Positions 21,188-30,428 of a stretch of 64,000 nucleotides of DNA are shown in pieces (within the stretch, counting starts at the first letter, position 1; each line of letters starts with the position of its first letter). The notes beneath the pieces were generated by a model. That model saw only the letters and a list, made by a program, of their open reading frames with translations, was not told the origin of the DNA and made no database searches. Both the position numbers and the translations under genes were made by a program. The stretch comes from Vibrio tapetis subsp. tapetis (lineage in GTDB: Bacteria; Pseudomonadota; Gammaproteobacteria; Enterobacterales; Vibrionaceae): assembly GCF_900233005.1 (NCBI RefSeq), contig NZ_LT960611.1, positions 248,001 through 312,000 on the forward strand. The letters are read 5' to 3'.

Positions 21188-21202
21188 AATGGTAAGACCA
21201 AT
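21188..21202. promoter_or_regulatory. PdhR-type operator, distal
   Basis: AATGGTAAGACCAAT differs by one position from the PdhR palindrome ATTGGT-N3-ACCAAT. It lies about 190 nt upstream of pdhR, 137 bp before the proximal site. Confidence 0.6.
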
Positions 21203-21258
21203 CTTATTGTTGTTTTAATGCACAGATGTTAATGGCTGTTTACAACTCGATGGTTTCT

Positions 21259-21272
21259 ATGATTTAAATCAA
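21259..21272. promoter_or_regulatory. Candidate FNR box upstream of pdhR
   Basis: ATGATTTAAATCAA matches the FNR consensus TTGAT-N4-ATCAA at nine of ten positions, centred about 68 bp before the inferred start site. The pdh operon responds to oxygen through FNR and ArcA in E. coli; relevance here is inferred. Confidence 0.4.
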
Positions 21273-21298
21273 ATTTCACCTAGACAGGTATGTTTTAA

Positions 21299-21327
21299 TT
21301 GTGTTACTTTTTTGCCCACCCTGAAAT
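21299..21327 (+). promoter_or_regulatory. Candidate pdhR-aceEF promoter
   Basis: TTGTGT (21299-21304) and TGAAAT (21322-21327) are separated by 17 bp. The proximal PdhR operator overlaps the -10, the geometry expected for autorepression. Confidence 0.4.
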
Positions 21328-21341
21328 TGGTAATACCAATT
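21325..21341. promoter_or_regulatory. PdhR-type operator, proximal
   Basis: AATTGGTAATACCAATT is a perfect 17-bp palindrome matching the PdhR consensus ATTGGT-N3-ACCAAT. It is 40 nt upstream of the pdhR start and overlaps the likely promoter. Pyruvate would be expected to release PdhR and derepress the operon. Confidence 0.75.
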
Positions 21342-21380
21342 GACTACAAAATAATAAATAACAGGCAAAAGACAGTAATT

Positions 21381-22148
21381 ATGGCTTATCAAAGGATCCG
21401 TCAGCCAAAGCTTTCTGATGTAATTGAGCAGGAGCTTGAAAGGCTAATTGTTGAAGGGACACTTGCTCCAGGGCAACAACTGCCACCAGAGCGAGAGTTG
21501 GCGAAACAGTTTGATGTATCGAGACCTTCGGTGCGAGAAGCCATCCAACGTCTTGAAGCTAAAAAACTGTTAACTCGTAAACAGGGTGGAGGCACTTTTG
21601 TAAGTGAAACTTTATGGAAGAGTTTTTCTGATCCTCTGCTAGATTTATTGTCAGCGCATCCAGAAACTCAACTGGACTTACTGGAAGCGCGTCATGCGAT
21701 GGAAGGACTTTGCGCCTATTTTGCTGCACTACGTGGGACAGAAGACGACTTTGCGAGAATCCAGCACTGCGTAGGGGATATCGCTAAAGCGCAAGAAAGT
21801 AAGGATGTTTCGTTAGAAGCATCAGCAGTAATGGCTTTTTTAATCGCCTTAACAGAAGCGGCTCATAATGTAGTACTGCTGCATATTGTTCGTAGCTTAT
21901 CGCCATTACTAGAACAAAACGTATTTGAGAATTTAGAATTACTGCATCGACGAACTGATGTGGTAGAGCGGGTGAGTGTGCATCGTGGCAACATTGTTGA
22001 CGCGATTGTAACTGGCCAGCCGGAAAAGGCCCGAGAGATGTCACATTCTCATCTGGCTTATATAGAAGAAGTATTGCTTGATTTGACGCGTGAAGAGAGT
22101 CGCCGAGAGCGCTCCTTGCGTCGCATCCAACAAGGTAAAAAGAACTAG
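21381..22148 (+). CDS. pdhR: Pyruvate dehydrogenase complex repressor PdhR
   Basis: GntR-family (FadR subfamily) transcription factor that represses the pdh operon and is released by pyruvate. It has an N-terminal winged helix-turn-helix ([26 protein letters not shown]) and an all-helical FCD effector domain. The start is ATG 21381 ([13 protein letters not shown]), 255 aa. The in-frame ATG at 21312 would put coding sequence across the operator and is rejected. It lies 47 nt ahead of aceE, with two matching operators upstream. Confidence 0.95.
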   Translation: MAYQRIRQPKLSDVIEQELERLIVEGTLAPGQQLPPERELAKQFDVSRPSVREAIQRLEAKKLLTRKQGGGTFVSETLWKSFSDPLLDLLSAHPETQLDLLEARHAMEGLCAYFAALRGTEDDFARIQHCVGDIAKAQESKDVSLEASAVMAFLIALTEAAHNVVLLHIVRSLSPLLEQNVFENLELLHRRTDVVERVSVHRGNIVDAIVTGQPEKAREMSHSHLAYIEEVLLDLTREESRRERSLRRIQQGKKN

Positions 22149-22195
22149 TTCTTATACCTGTAATCTAGATCCAACAAAACAAAAGGATAGATCGC

Positions 22196-24862
22196 ATGTC
22201 TGAAGTCATGACAAATGACGTTGATGCACTGGAAACTCAAGAGTGGTTAGCTGCCCTTGAATCAGTCGTACGTGAAGAAGGTGTAGAACGCGCTCAATAT
22301 TTACTAGAACAAGTTCTAGATAAAGCTCGTTTAGATGGCGTAGATATGGCTACCGGTATCAACACCAACTACATCAATACCATCCCAGCCGCGCAAGAAC
22401 CTGCTTACCCAGGTGACACAACATTAGAGCGTCGTATTCGTTCTATTATCCGCTGGAACGCAATCATGATCGTATTGCGTGCATCAAAGAAAGACTTGGA
22501 CTTAGGCGGCCACATGGCTTCTTACCAGTCCGCAGCTGCGTTCTATGAAGTGTGTTTTAACCACTTCTTCCGTGCTCCAAATGAAACTGATGGCGGCGAT
22601 TTGGTATACTACCAAGGTCACATCTCTCCAGGCATTTACTCACGTGCTTTCGTTGAAGGTCGTCTAACTGAAGAGCAGCTAGATAACTTCCGTCAAGAAG
22701 TTGATGGTAAAGGTATCCCTTCTTACCCGCACCCGAAATTGATGCCTGAATTCTGGCAGTTCCCGACGGTATCTATGGGTCTTGGTCCTATTTCTGCTAT
22801 CTATCAAGCGCGCTTCCTTAAGTACCTTGAAGGCCGTGGCATGAAAGAGACTGGCGCTCAACGCGTATACGCGTTCCTAGGTGACGGTGAAATGGATGAG
22901 CCGGAATCACGTGGTGCACTTTCTTTCGCTGCACGTGAAAAACTGGACAACCTATGCTTCCTAATTAACTGTAACCTACAGCGTCTAGATGGCCCTGTAA
23001 TGGGTAACGGCAGCATCATTCAAGAACTAGAAGGCCTATTTAAAGGCGCTGGTTGGAACGTTGTTAAAGTTATTTGGGGTAGCAACTGGGATTCACTACT
23101 TGCTAAAGACACCACTGGTAAGCTTCTTCAACTAATGAACGAAACTATCGATGGCGACTACCAAACATTCAAATCTAAAGATGGCGCCTACGTACGTGAG
23201 CACTTCTTTGGTAAATACCCAGAAACAGCAGCACTTGTTGCTGACATGACTGATGACGAAATCTTCGCACTTAAGCGTGGTGGTCATGATTCATCTAAAC
23301 TGTTTGCTGCATTCAACAATGCGAAAGAAACCGGTGGTAAACCAACGGTAATCCTTGCTAAAACTGTTAAAGGTTACGGCATGGGCGACGCAGCTGAAGG
23401 CAAAAACATTGCACACGGCGTTAAGAAAATGGATATGACGCATATCCAACATCTACGTAACCGCCTTGGCTTAGAAGACCTTCTTTCAGACGAAAAACTG
23501 TCTGAACTTCCGTACTTGAAGCTAGAAGAAGGTTCTCCTGAATACGAATACATGCACGCTCGTCGTAACGCTCTACACGGTTACACTCCTAAGCGTCTGC
23601 CTAAATTCACTCAAGAATTTAAAGTGCCAGAGCTAGAAGCGTTTGCTCCTCTTCTTGGTGAGCAAAAGCGTGATATCTCTACAACAATGGCATACGTACG
23701 TACGCTAAACATCCTGCTTAAAGATAAGAACATTGGTAAGAACATTGTTCCTATCATCTGTGATGAAGCTCGTACATTCGGTATGGAAGGTCTATTCCGT
23801 CAGGTTGGTATCTACAACCCACACGGTCAAGACTACACGCCTGAAGATAAAGGCATCGTTTCTTACTACAAAGAAGCGACTTCTGGTCAAGTTCTTCAAG
23901 AAGGTATCAACGAACTAGGTTCTATGGCTTCATGGGTTGCCGCTGCAACTTCATACAGCACAAACGATCTACCGATGATCCCGTTCTACATCTACTACTC
24001 AATGTTCGGTTTCCAACGTATTGGTGACATGGCTTGGTTAGCAGGTGACCAACAAGCTCGTGGTTTCCTACTTGGTGCAACGGCAGGCCGTACAACGCTA
24101 AACGGCGAAGGTCTACAGCACGAAGATGGCCACTCGCACATCATGGCGAACACAGTACCTAACTGTATCTCTTACGACCCAACGTTTGCTTACGAGCTAG
24201 CGGTAATCATGCAAGACGGTATCCGTCGCATGTACGGTGAGAACCAAGAGAACGTTTACTACTACCTAACCGTGATGAACGAAAACTACGCAATGCCAGC
24301 AATGCCTGAAGGCGCTGAAGAAGGCATTCGTAAGGGTATCTACAAGCTTGAATCTCACGCTGGTACTAAGGGCAAAGTTCAATTAATGAGCTCTGGTACT
24401 ATCATGAATGAAGCGCGTAAAGCCGCTCAAATTCTGAGTGAAGATTACGGCGTAGCATCTGATATTTACGCAGTAACCTCGTTCAATGAACTGACTCGTG
24501 ACGGCCAAGCGGTAGAGCGTGACAACATGCTTCACCCTGATGCAGAAACGAAAGTTCCGTACATCACTCAAGTTCTAGGTAACGAACCTGCAATCGCAGT
24601 AACGGATTACATGAAGAACTACGCTGAGCAAGTACGTGCATACGTTCCAGCTGAATCTTACAAAGTTCTGGGTACGGATGGCTTCGGTCGTTCTGATAGC
24701 CGTGAAAACCTACGTCGTCACTTCGAAGTGAACGCAGGCTACGTTGTGGTTGCAGCGTTAACTGAACTTGTTAAACGTGGTGATATGGACAAATCTGTGG
24801 TTGCTGAAGCAATCAAGAAATTCGATATCGACACTGAAAAAACTAACCCGCAATACGCATAA
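22196..24862 (+). CDS. aceE: Pyruvate dehydrogenase E1 component (homodimeric)
   Basis: Thiamine-diphosphate decarboxylase of the pyruvate dehydrogenase complex. It is 888 aa, typical of the homodimeric enterobacterial type. The ThDP motif GDGEMDEPESRGALSFAAREKLDNLCFLINCN region is visible near residues 228-260, and the HEDGHSHIMANTVPN segment near 640. The RBS aaaggat precedes ATG 22196. It is transcribed with pdhR and aceF; the aceF start is 12 nt after the stop. Codon use is of the highly expressed type. Confidence 0.97.
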   Translation: MSEVMTNDVDALETQEWLAALESVVREEGVERAQYLLEQVLDKARLDGVDMATGINTNYINTIPAAQEPAYPGDTTLERRIRSIIRWNAIMIVLRASKKDLDLGGHMASYQSAAAFYEVCFNHFFRAPNETDGGDLVYYQGHISPGIYSRAFVEGRLTEEQLDNFRQEVDGKGIPSYPHPKLMPEFWQFPTVSMGLGPISAIYQARFLKYLEGRGMKETGAQRVYAFLGDGEMDEPESRGALSFAAREKLDNLCFLINCNLQRLDGPVMGNGSIIQELEGLFKGAGWNVVKVIWGSNWDSLLAKDTTGKLLQLMNETIDGDYQTFKSKDGAYVREHFFGKYPETAALVADMTDDEIFALKRGGHDSSKLFAAFNNAKETGGKPTVILAKTVKGYGMGDAAEGKNIAHGVKKMDMTHIQHLRNRLGLEDLLSDEKLSELPYLKLEEGSPEYEYMHARRNALHGYTPKRLPKFTQEFKVPELEAFAPLLGEQKRDISTTMAYVRTLNILLKDKNIGKNIVPIICDEARTFGMEGLFRQVGIYNPHGQDYTPEDKGIVSYYKEATSGQVLQEGINELGSMASWVAAATSYSTNDLPMIPFYIYYSMFGFQRIGDMAWLAGDQQARGFLLGATAGRTTLNGEGLQHEDGHSHIMANTVPNCISYDPTFAYELAVIMQDGIRRMYGENQENVYYYLTVMNENYAMPAMPEGAEEGIRKGIYKLESHAGTKGKVQLMSSGTIMNEARKAAQILSEDYGVASDIYAVTSFNELTRDGQAVERDNMLHPDAETKVPYITQVLGNEPAIAVTDYMKNYAEQVRAYVPAESYKVLGTDGFGRSDSRENLRRHFEVNAGYVVVAALTELVKRGDMDKSVVAEAIKKFDIDTEKTNPQYA

Positions 24863-24874
24863 GGTAGATAAACA

Positions 24875-26782
24875 ATGACAATCGAAATTAATGTACCAGA
24901 CATCGGTGCAGATGAGGTTGAAGTAACTGAGATTCTGGTTAACGTTGGCGACAAGGTTGAAGAAGAACAGTCACTGATCACTGTTGAAGGCGACAAAGCT
25001 TCTATGGAAGTACCTGCGTCTCAAGCGGGTGTTGTTAAAGAAATTAAAATTTCTGAAGGCGATTCTGTATCAACGGGTTCTCTAATTATGATCTTTGAAG
25101 CGGAAGGTGCAGCAGCAGCACCGGCTGCGCCAGCAGTTGAAGCGGCGCCAGCAGTTGAAGCGGCGGCACCAGTTGCAGCTGCGCCTGCAGCGACAGCTGA
25201 GCTTAAAGAAGTTCATGTTCCAGATATCGGCGGTGACGAAGTTGAAGTAACTGAAATCATGGTTGCTATCGGCGATAGTGTAGAAGAAGAGCAGTCTCTT
25301 CTTACTGTTGAAGGCGATAAAGCTTCAATGGAAGTACCTGCACCATTCGCTGGTACCGTTAAAGAAATCAAGATCGCTTCTGGTGATTCAGTCTCTACTG
25401 GTTCTCTAGTCATGGTATTTGAAGTCGCGGGCTCTGCACCAGCAGCCGCTCCTGCTCCAGCAGCGGCAGCACCAGTTGCAGCAGCTCCAGCAGCATCAGC
25501 TGAAAAAGAAGTGAACGTTCCAGATATCGGCGGTGACGAAGTAGAAGTTACTGAAATCATGGTTGCGGTTGGCGATACAGTTGAAGAAGAGCAGTCTCTG
25601 ATTACTGTTGAAGGCGACAAAGCGTCAATGGAAGTACCAGCACCATTTGCGGGCACTATCAAAGAAATCAAGATTGCAGCTGGCGATAAAGTATCGACTG
25701 GCTCTTCAATCATGACTTTCGTTGTTGAAGGTGCGGCACCCGCTCCTGTAGCAGCGCCAGCTCAAGCGGCACCAGCGGCAGCGCCTGCAGCTAAAGCAGA
25801 AGCGCCAGCGGCAGCACCTGCAGCAACTGGCGATTTCGAAGAGAACGGTGATTACGCACATGCGTCTCCAGTTGTTCGTCGTCTTGCTCGTGAGTTTGGT
25901 GTTAACCTTGCTAAAGTAAAAGGTACTGGTCGTAAGAGCCGTATCTTGAAAGAAGATGTTCAGTCATTTGTTAAAGATGCACTGAAACGCCTAGAGTCTG
26001 GCGCAGCAGCGGCAGGTAAAGGCGGCGACGGTAGCGCTCTTGGTCTACTACCATGGCCAAAAGTTGACTTCAGCAAGTTCGGTGAAACTGAAATTCAGAA
26101 GCTTTCTAAGATTAAGAAAATTTCTGGCGCAAACCTGCACCGTAACTGGGTTATGATCCCGCACGTTACACAGTGGGATAACGCAGACATCACCGCACTA
26201 GAAGCTTTCCGTAAAGAACAGAATGCGATTGAAGCGAAAAAAGATACTGGTATGAAGATCACGCCACTTGTGTTCATCATGAAAGCAGTAGCGAAAGCGC
26301 TTGAAGCGTTCCCAGCGTTTAACTCTTCTCTTTCTGATGATGGCGCAAGCATCATTCTTAAGAAATACGTAAACGTGGGTATCGCAGTTGATACGCCAAA
26401 CGGCCTGGTTGTTCCTGTCTTCAAAGACGTGAACAAAAAAGGCATCTACGAGCTATCTGAAGAGCTAATGGCTGTTTCTAAGAAAGCACGTACTGGTAAG
26501 CTAACAGCAGCAGACATGCAAGGTGGTTGTTTTACTATCTCAAGTCTTGGTGGTATTGGTGGTACAGCATTTACTCCTATCGTAAATGCACCAGAAGTTG
26601 GTATCTTAGGCGTGTCTAAGTCTGAAATGAAGCCAGTATGGAACGGTAAAGAATTCGAACCTCGTCTTCAATTGCCAATGTCTCTGTCTTACGATCACCG
26701 TGTGATCGATGGCGCAGAAGGCGCACGCTTTATTACTTACTTGAACGGCTGTTTGTCTGACATTCGTCGCTTAGTTCTTTAG
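24875..26782 (+). CDS. aceF: Pyruvate dehydrogenase E2, dihydrolipoamide acetyltransferase
   Basis: Core acetyltransferase of the complex. Three N-terminal lipoyl domains each carry the lipoylation motif [11 protein letters not shown], at about residues 40, 145 and 245. They are joined by Ala/Pro-rich flexible linkers. A peripheral subunit-binding domain follows ([16 protein letters not shown]), then the catalytic domain ending in the active-site motif [17 protein letters not shown]. It is 635 aa. The near-identical lipoyl modules make this region recombination-prone, but the frame is intact. Confidence 0.96.
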   Translation: MTIEINVPDIGADEVEVTEILVNVGDKVEEEQSLITVEGDKASMEVPASQAGVVKEIKISEGDSVSTGSLIMIFEAEGAAAAPAAPAVEAAPAVEAAAPVAAAPAATAELKEVHVPDIGGDEVEVTEIMVAIGDSVEEEQSLLTVEGDKASMEVPAPFAGTVKEIKIASGDSVSTGSLVMVFEVAGSAPAAAPAPAAAAPVAAAPAASAEKEVNVPDIGGDEVEVTEIMVAVGDTVEEEQSLITVEGDKASMEVPAPFAGTIKEIKIAAGDKVSTGSSIMTFVVEGAAPAPVAAPAQAAPAAAPAAKAEAPAAAPAATGDFEENGDYAHASPVVRRLAREFGVNLAKVKGTGRKSRILKEDVQSFVKDALKRLESGAAAAGKGGDGSALGLLPWPKVDFSKFGETEIQKLSKIKKISGANLHRNWVMIPHVTQWDNADITALEAFRKEQNAIEAKKDTGMKITPLVFIMKAVAKALEAFPAFNSSLSDDGASIILKKYVNVGIAVDTPNGLVVPVFKDVNKKGIYELSEELMAVSKKARTGKLTAADMQGGCFTISSLGGIGGTAFTPIVNAPEVGILGVSKSEMKPVWNGKEFEPRLQLPMSLSYDHRVIDGAEGARFITYLNGCLSDIRRLVL

Positions 26783-26790
26783 AAAGTGAT

Positions 26791-26820
26791 AATTAAGGTG
26801 ACTTTCGAGTCACCTTAATT
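26791..26820. terminator. Long stem-loop between aceF and lpdA
   Basis: A perfect 13-bp stem (AATTAAGGTGACT/AGTCACCTTAATT) closes on a TTCG tetraloop 8 nt after the aceF stop. No T tract follows. It may be a partial attenuator or an mRNA-stabilising/processing hairpin rather than a full terminator. Confidence 0.65.
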
Positions 26821-27033
26821 GTTAATAACACCAAATTTTTAGACAATGATTGACATCCATAGCCCTAACAAAGTTGAGGTTGCTGTCGATGAATTGTTGT
26901 CTAGCTCACAGGCTAACTGAATCTTGCTTTCACACTGTTAACATCTCTGTAAAATATGAGTCGTTTGAAAGTTAAGAAAATTATAAGCGCTACCCATTTA
27001 GCCTGTTAGGGATAATGACTACAAGAGGTCACA

Positions 27034-28461
27034 ATGAGCAAAGAAATTAAAGCCCAAGTTGTTGTACTTGGTTCAGGTCCTGCTGGATACTCAGCTGCAT
27101 TCCGTTGTGCAGACCTAGGTTTAGAAACTGTATTAGTTGAACGTTACAGCACGCTAGGTGGTGTATGTTTGAATGTTGGTTGTATCCCATCTAAAGCTCT
27201 GCTTCACGTTGCAAAAGTGATCGAAGAAGCAAAAGCGATGGCTGAACACGGCGTTGTATTTGGTGAGCCTCAAACGGACATCAACAAAGTTCGTATCTGG
27301 AAAGACAAAGTTGTTAACCAACTGACTGGCGGTCTTGGCGGAATGGCTAAGATGCGTAACGTGACGGTTGTTAACGGTTTCGGTAAATTTACTGGCCCTA
27401 ATACTTTGCTTGTTGAAGGCGAAGGCGAAGCAACGACAGTTAACTTCGACAATGCGATCATTGCTGCGGGTTCTCGTCCAATTAAACTGCCATTTATCCC
27501 GCATGAAGATCCACGCATTTGGGATTCAACAGACGCACTAGAGCTAAACGAAGTACCAGAAAAACTGCTTATTATGGGCGGTGGTATTATCGGTCTAGAA
27601 ATGGGTACTGTGTACCACTCTCTAGGTTCTAAAGTTGAAGTTGTTGAGATGTTCGATCAAGTTATCCCTGCTGCGGATAAAGACATCGTTAAAGTTTACA
27701 CTAAGCGCATCAAAGACAAGTTTAAGCTAATGCTTCAAACTAAAGTTACTGCAGTTGAAGCGAAAGAAGACGGTATCTACGTTTCAATGGAAGGCAAAAA
27801 AGCACCAGCAGAAGCTGAACGCTACGATGCCGTTCTTGTTGCTATCGGCCGTGTTCCAAACGGTGCACTTATCGACGCTGAAAAAGCGGGTATCGAAGTT
27901 GATGAGCGTGGCTTCATCAATGTTGATAAGCAAATGCGTACTAACGTTCCTCACATTCACGCAATTGGTGATGTTGTAGGTCAACCTATGCTTGCTCACA
28001 AAGGTGTGCATGAAGGCCACGTTGCTGCTGAAGTTATTTCAGGTAAGAAGCACTACTTTGATCCTAAAGTAATTCCATCTATTGCGTACACGGAACCAGA
28101 AGTCGCGTGGGTTGGTAAAACTGAGCGTGAAGCGAAAGACGAAGGCATTAAGTACGAAGTTGCAACATTCCCATGGGCTGCTTCAGGCCGTGCTATCGCA
28201 TCAGACTGTGCTGATGGTATGACTAAGCTTATCTTTGATAAAGAAACTCATCGTGTTATTGGTGGTGCTATCGTTGGTACTAACGGTGGTGAGCTACTAG
28301 GTGAGATCGGTCTTGCTATCGAGATGGGTTGTGATGCAGAAGACATCGCGCTGACTATTCATGCTCACCCAACGTTGCATGAATCAGTAGGCCTTGCTGC
28401 TGAAGTATTTGAGGGTTCAATTACTGACCTTCCAAATAAGAAAGCAGTAAAAAGAAAGTAA
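27034..28461 (+). CDS. lpdA: Dihydrolipoamide dehydrogenase (E3)
   Basis: FAD flavoenzyme that reoxidises lipoamide in the pyruvate and 2-oxoglutarate dehydrogenase complexes. It has an FAD-binding GSGPAGYSAA motif, the redox-active disulfide GGVCLNVGCIPSK (C45/C50), an NAD-binding GGGIIGLEMG segment and the C-terminal HAHPTLHE catalytic His-Glu pair. It is 475 aa. A 251-nt gap with a hairpin separates it from aceF, so it likely has an extra promoter, as in E. coli where it also serves other complexes. Confidence 0.97.
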   Translation: MSKEIKAQVVVLGSGPAGYSAAFRCADLGLETVLVERYSTLGGVCLNVGCIPSKALLHVAKVIEEAKAMAEHGVVFGEPQTDINKVRIWKDKVVNQLTGGLGGMAKMRNVTVVNGFGKFTGPNTLLVEGEGEATTVNFDNAIIAAGSRPIKLPFIPHEDPRIWDSTDALELNEVPEKLLIMGGGIIGLEMGTVYHSLGSKVEVVEMFDQVIPAADKDIVKVYTKRIKDKFKLMLQTKVTAVEAKEDGIYVSMEGKKAPAEAERYDAVLVAIGRVPNGALIDAEKAGIEVDERGFINVDKQMRTNVPHIHAIGDVVGQPMLAHKGVHEGHVAAEVISGKKHYFDPKVIPSIAYTEPEVAWVGKTEREAKDEGIKYEVATFPWAASGRAIASDCADGMTKLIFDKETHRVIGGAIVGTNGGELLGEIGLAIEMGCDAEDIALTIHAHPTLHESVGLAAEVFEGSITDLPNKKAVKRK

Positions 28462-28485
28462 GTTAGACTTTTTATGAACGAATTT

Positions 28486-28512
28486 AAAAAGGCATCTTCG
28501 GATGCCTTTTTT
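28486..28512. terminator. Bidirectional terminator after lpdA
   Basis: An 11-bp stem (AAAAAGGCATC/GATGCCTTTTT) with a TTCG loop and a T run is located between lpdA and the convergent HDOD gene. Confidence 0.9.
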
Positions 28513-28572
28513 GATCTTTTCGGTCTGAAACTCCGGTTTAGGGAGTAAGGGCCAGTAGATGAATGAGCTCGT

Positions 28573-29415
28573 TTAAGCGGCCATCATTTGTGTTGCCATA
28601 TCCGCACCATTGCCTCTAACTTTATCGATAGACTCACGAACAGCAGAAGATATGATCAGTGCTCTAGAATCTTGGTGGGTCGCAATAAATGTCGCTTTCG
28701 CCTTGTCGTCTTCTTGTTCATCCCAATTTGCGTGTATATCCCGGGCAAAATGTAAAACGACGGCAAGTCTTGGTTTCTCCGCTGATTGAGGCGAGTCCGG
28801 GTAATGTTTGATAGCGCCAACCATGTGATCTGGGAATTTCCATGTTTTGGCCAGCAATGCGCCTAGTTCAGGCGCTGTGGTGCCAAGAACTTCTTGCTGT
28901 GCTGAGAGTTCATCTTGTCCTGCTTCAACTAGATCAGCGACGGTGCGGGCATCTTCAGGTGCTAAGGTGTGGATCATCAGCTCGCCGATGTTGTGTAAAA
29001 TGGCGGCTGTAAATGCTTCATTAGCATCGATACCATTTTCGACACCACTGGCCATGGCTATTTTGCTAGCCAGCGTGGCGACTTCAAAAGTATTGGTCCA
29101 ATACTCGGTCATATCTAAGCTTGGGACTTTGGGAAAAGCACTGGAAAGCACGGAGGCAACAACGAGCGTTTTTACAGGGCCGCTGCCCACCCGAATCAAA
29201 GCATCATTGACCGATGAGACCGTCTTATTTCCGCCAAAATGGGCGGAGTTAGCCATACGAAGTAAGCGAGCACTTAATATTTGTTCCATGCCAATTTTAT
29301 TGGCAAGTTGGCCGAAATCGACATCGTCTTGGTTGACCATATCTAATAGCTCTTGAAGAATCTTTTGTAAGCGAGGTAATTCGTTTAGTCTTGAAATTAG
29401 GGCCGTCTGACTCAT
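28573..29415 (-). CDS. HDOD domain-containing protein
   Basis: Probable signalling protein built around one HDOD domain, a non-catalytic relative of HD phosphohydrolases. Visible are LPRLQKILQELLDMV, LSARLLRMANSAHFGG and AAILHNIGELMIH; the last resembles HD-domain helices but lacks the full metal ligand set. The start is ATG 29415 (MSQTALIS), which has an aggag RBS; an upstream in-frame start at 29448 does not. It is 280 aa. It lies between lpdA and the quorum-sensing regulator. Its partner and function are unknown. Confidence 0.8.
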   Translation of the reverse strand: MSQTALISRLNELPRLQKILQELLDMVNQDDVDFGQLANKIGMEQILSARLLRMANSAHFGGNKTVSSVNDALIRVGSGPVKTLVVASVLSSAFPKVPSLDMTEYWTNTFEVATLASKIAMASGVENGIDANEAFTAAILHNIGELMIHTLAPEDARTVADLVEAGQDELSAQQEVLGTTAPELGALLAKTWKFPDHMVGAIKHYPDSPQSAEKPRLAVVLHFARDIHANWDEQEDDKAKATFIATHQDSRALIISSAVRESIDKVRGNGADMATQMMAA

Positions 29416-29479
29416 ATGCACTCCTGTTATTTTCGTTGTCCCTTTCAATATAGGCTACATTTTTGAGATGTGGTAAATA

Positions 29480-29509
29480 CAAAAAGTCGCGCACAAGGCG
29501 CGACTTTTA
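29480..29509. terminator. Terminator downstream of the luxR-type gene
   Basis: An 11-bp GC-rich stem (AAAAGTCGCGC/GCGCGACTTTT) with a 5-nt loop is flanked by A and T runs. It sits 49 nt beyond the regulator's stop and upstream of the HDOD start. Confidence 0.85.
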
Positions 29510-29557
29510 TAAGTGATTATTTTTAAATGGGTTATCAGCCCTATAGCATCGAAAATA

Positions 29558-30169
29558 CTATTTTTGCTTGTAAATACAAAGCATAGAAAGGAAGCTTTCC
29601 TTTACGGTTGCTAAGTATTGAGCATCAGGGTTCCGATTGGCTTGCACATAAAGTGAATAACAGATGCCGTGGAATAAGTTTGCTAGATCGGCGCTGTTAT
29701 GGCGGTCACAAATCTCGCCACTCTCCATCGCATTGTCGAACATTAGCTCCATTTTCTTTTGATTGCTTTCGTTGCAAGTCAAAAATAATGGCCAGACTTC
29801 GTCTCGTGTAGAAGTGCTCCATTCAAACCATACTTTCATCCAATTTTCACCAATAATAGCCGAGTTAATGATGTTGTTGGTGAGTGTATTGAGGTTGTAT
29901 TCTGCGCTCGCATCTGTATCGATGCTTTTATTAATGAACTCAGAATAATGCTTCTCTACTTGGTTCAGTACTTCATCGACTAAATCTTCGCGAGTCTGAA
30001 AGTAATTAAAAACGGTAGCGACGGAGACTTGTGCTATTTCAGCGATGTCTGCGTGCCCACCTCGACCAATCCCTCTGCGTGCAAACACTTCAATTGCAAT
30101 ATCATGAAGTTGTTCTTTTCGTTTTTGAGGAGAAAGCCGTGTCCTTGGTCTTTTTGTTACCATATCCAT
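29558..30169 (-). CDS. luxR: TetR-family quorum-sensing master regulator (LuxR/HapR/LitR type)
   Basis: High-cell-density regulator of the Vibrio LuxR/HapR/SmcR/OpaR/LitR family. The N-terminus KRPRTRLSPQKRK and helix-turn-helix RRGIGRGGHADIAEIAQVSVATVFNYF are almost invariant in the family. The ligand-binding domain keeps KVWFEWSTSTRDEVWPLF and NLFHGICYSLYVQANR. It is 203 aa. Residue 58 is Gln where the homologues I recall have Pro (NYFPTRED). The mid-domain (residues 75-100) is divergent and looks closer to LitR. Adjacency to hpt matches hapR in V. cholerae. The symbol depends on species; litR or hapR may be preferred. Confidence 0.93.
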   Translation of the reverse strand: MDMVTKRPRTRLSPQKRKEQLHDIAIEVFARRGIGRGGHADIAEIAQVSVATVFNYFQTREDLVDEVLNQVEKHYSEFINKSIDTDASAEYNLNTLTNNIINSAIIGENWMKVWFEWSTSTRDEVWPLFLTCNESNQKKMELMFDNAMESGEICDRHNSADLANLFHGICYSLYVQANRNPDAQYLATVKESFLSMLCIYKQK

Positions 30170-30178
30170 GTTTATTTT

Positions 30179-30194
30179 CCTTGCCGACGTTGTT
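30179..30194 (-). promoter_or_regulatory. Putative Qrr sRNA pairing site over the luxR-type RBS
   Basis: On the minus strand the mRNA reads AACAACGUCGGCAAGG, 9 nt before the AUG and including the aagga RBS. From memory, the conserved Qrr core is GCCAACUGACGUUGUU, which would pair with AACAACGUC and GGC with four Qrr bases looped out. This fits Hfq/Qrr repression at low cell density. No qrr gene is in the window, so it is an inference. Confidence 0.55.
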
Positions 30195-30428
30195 TTTTAT
30201 TTAATGATTATTTTATAAGTAAGTGTATCACATATGAGTGTAATGGTGCATATGGTCATGTCAATCTTAGAAAAGTGCTAAGTAGTAAAAAATATGACGC
30301 AGTTAAAAATTTAACCTAAGGCGTTTGCAGTGCTAAAATAGATGAATCAGAGCGAAATTTACTGTTATTTTATATAGTCAGTATTAATTTCGCAGTAAAA
30401 TCAGCTACTAACAAATAATGAGAGCGGT

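Noticed and set aside
25213..25713. 166-aa open frame antisense to aceF
   Set aside because: Mirror of the repeated lipoyl domains and Ala/Pro linkers; the internal repetition is inherited from aceF.
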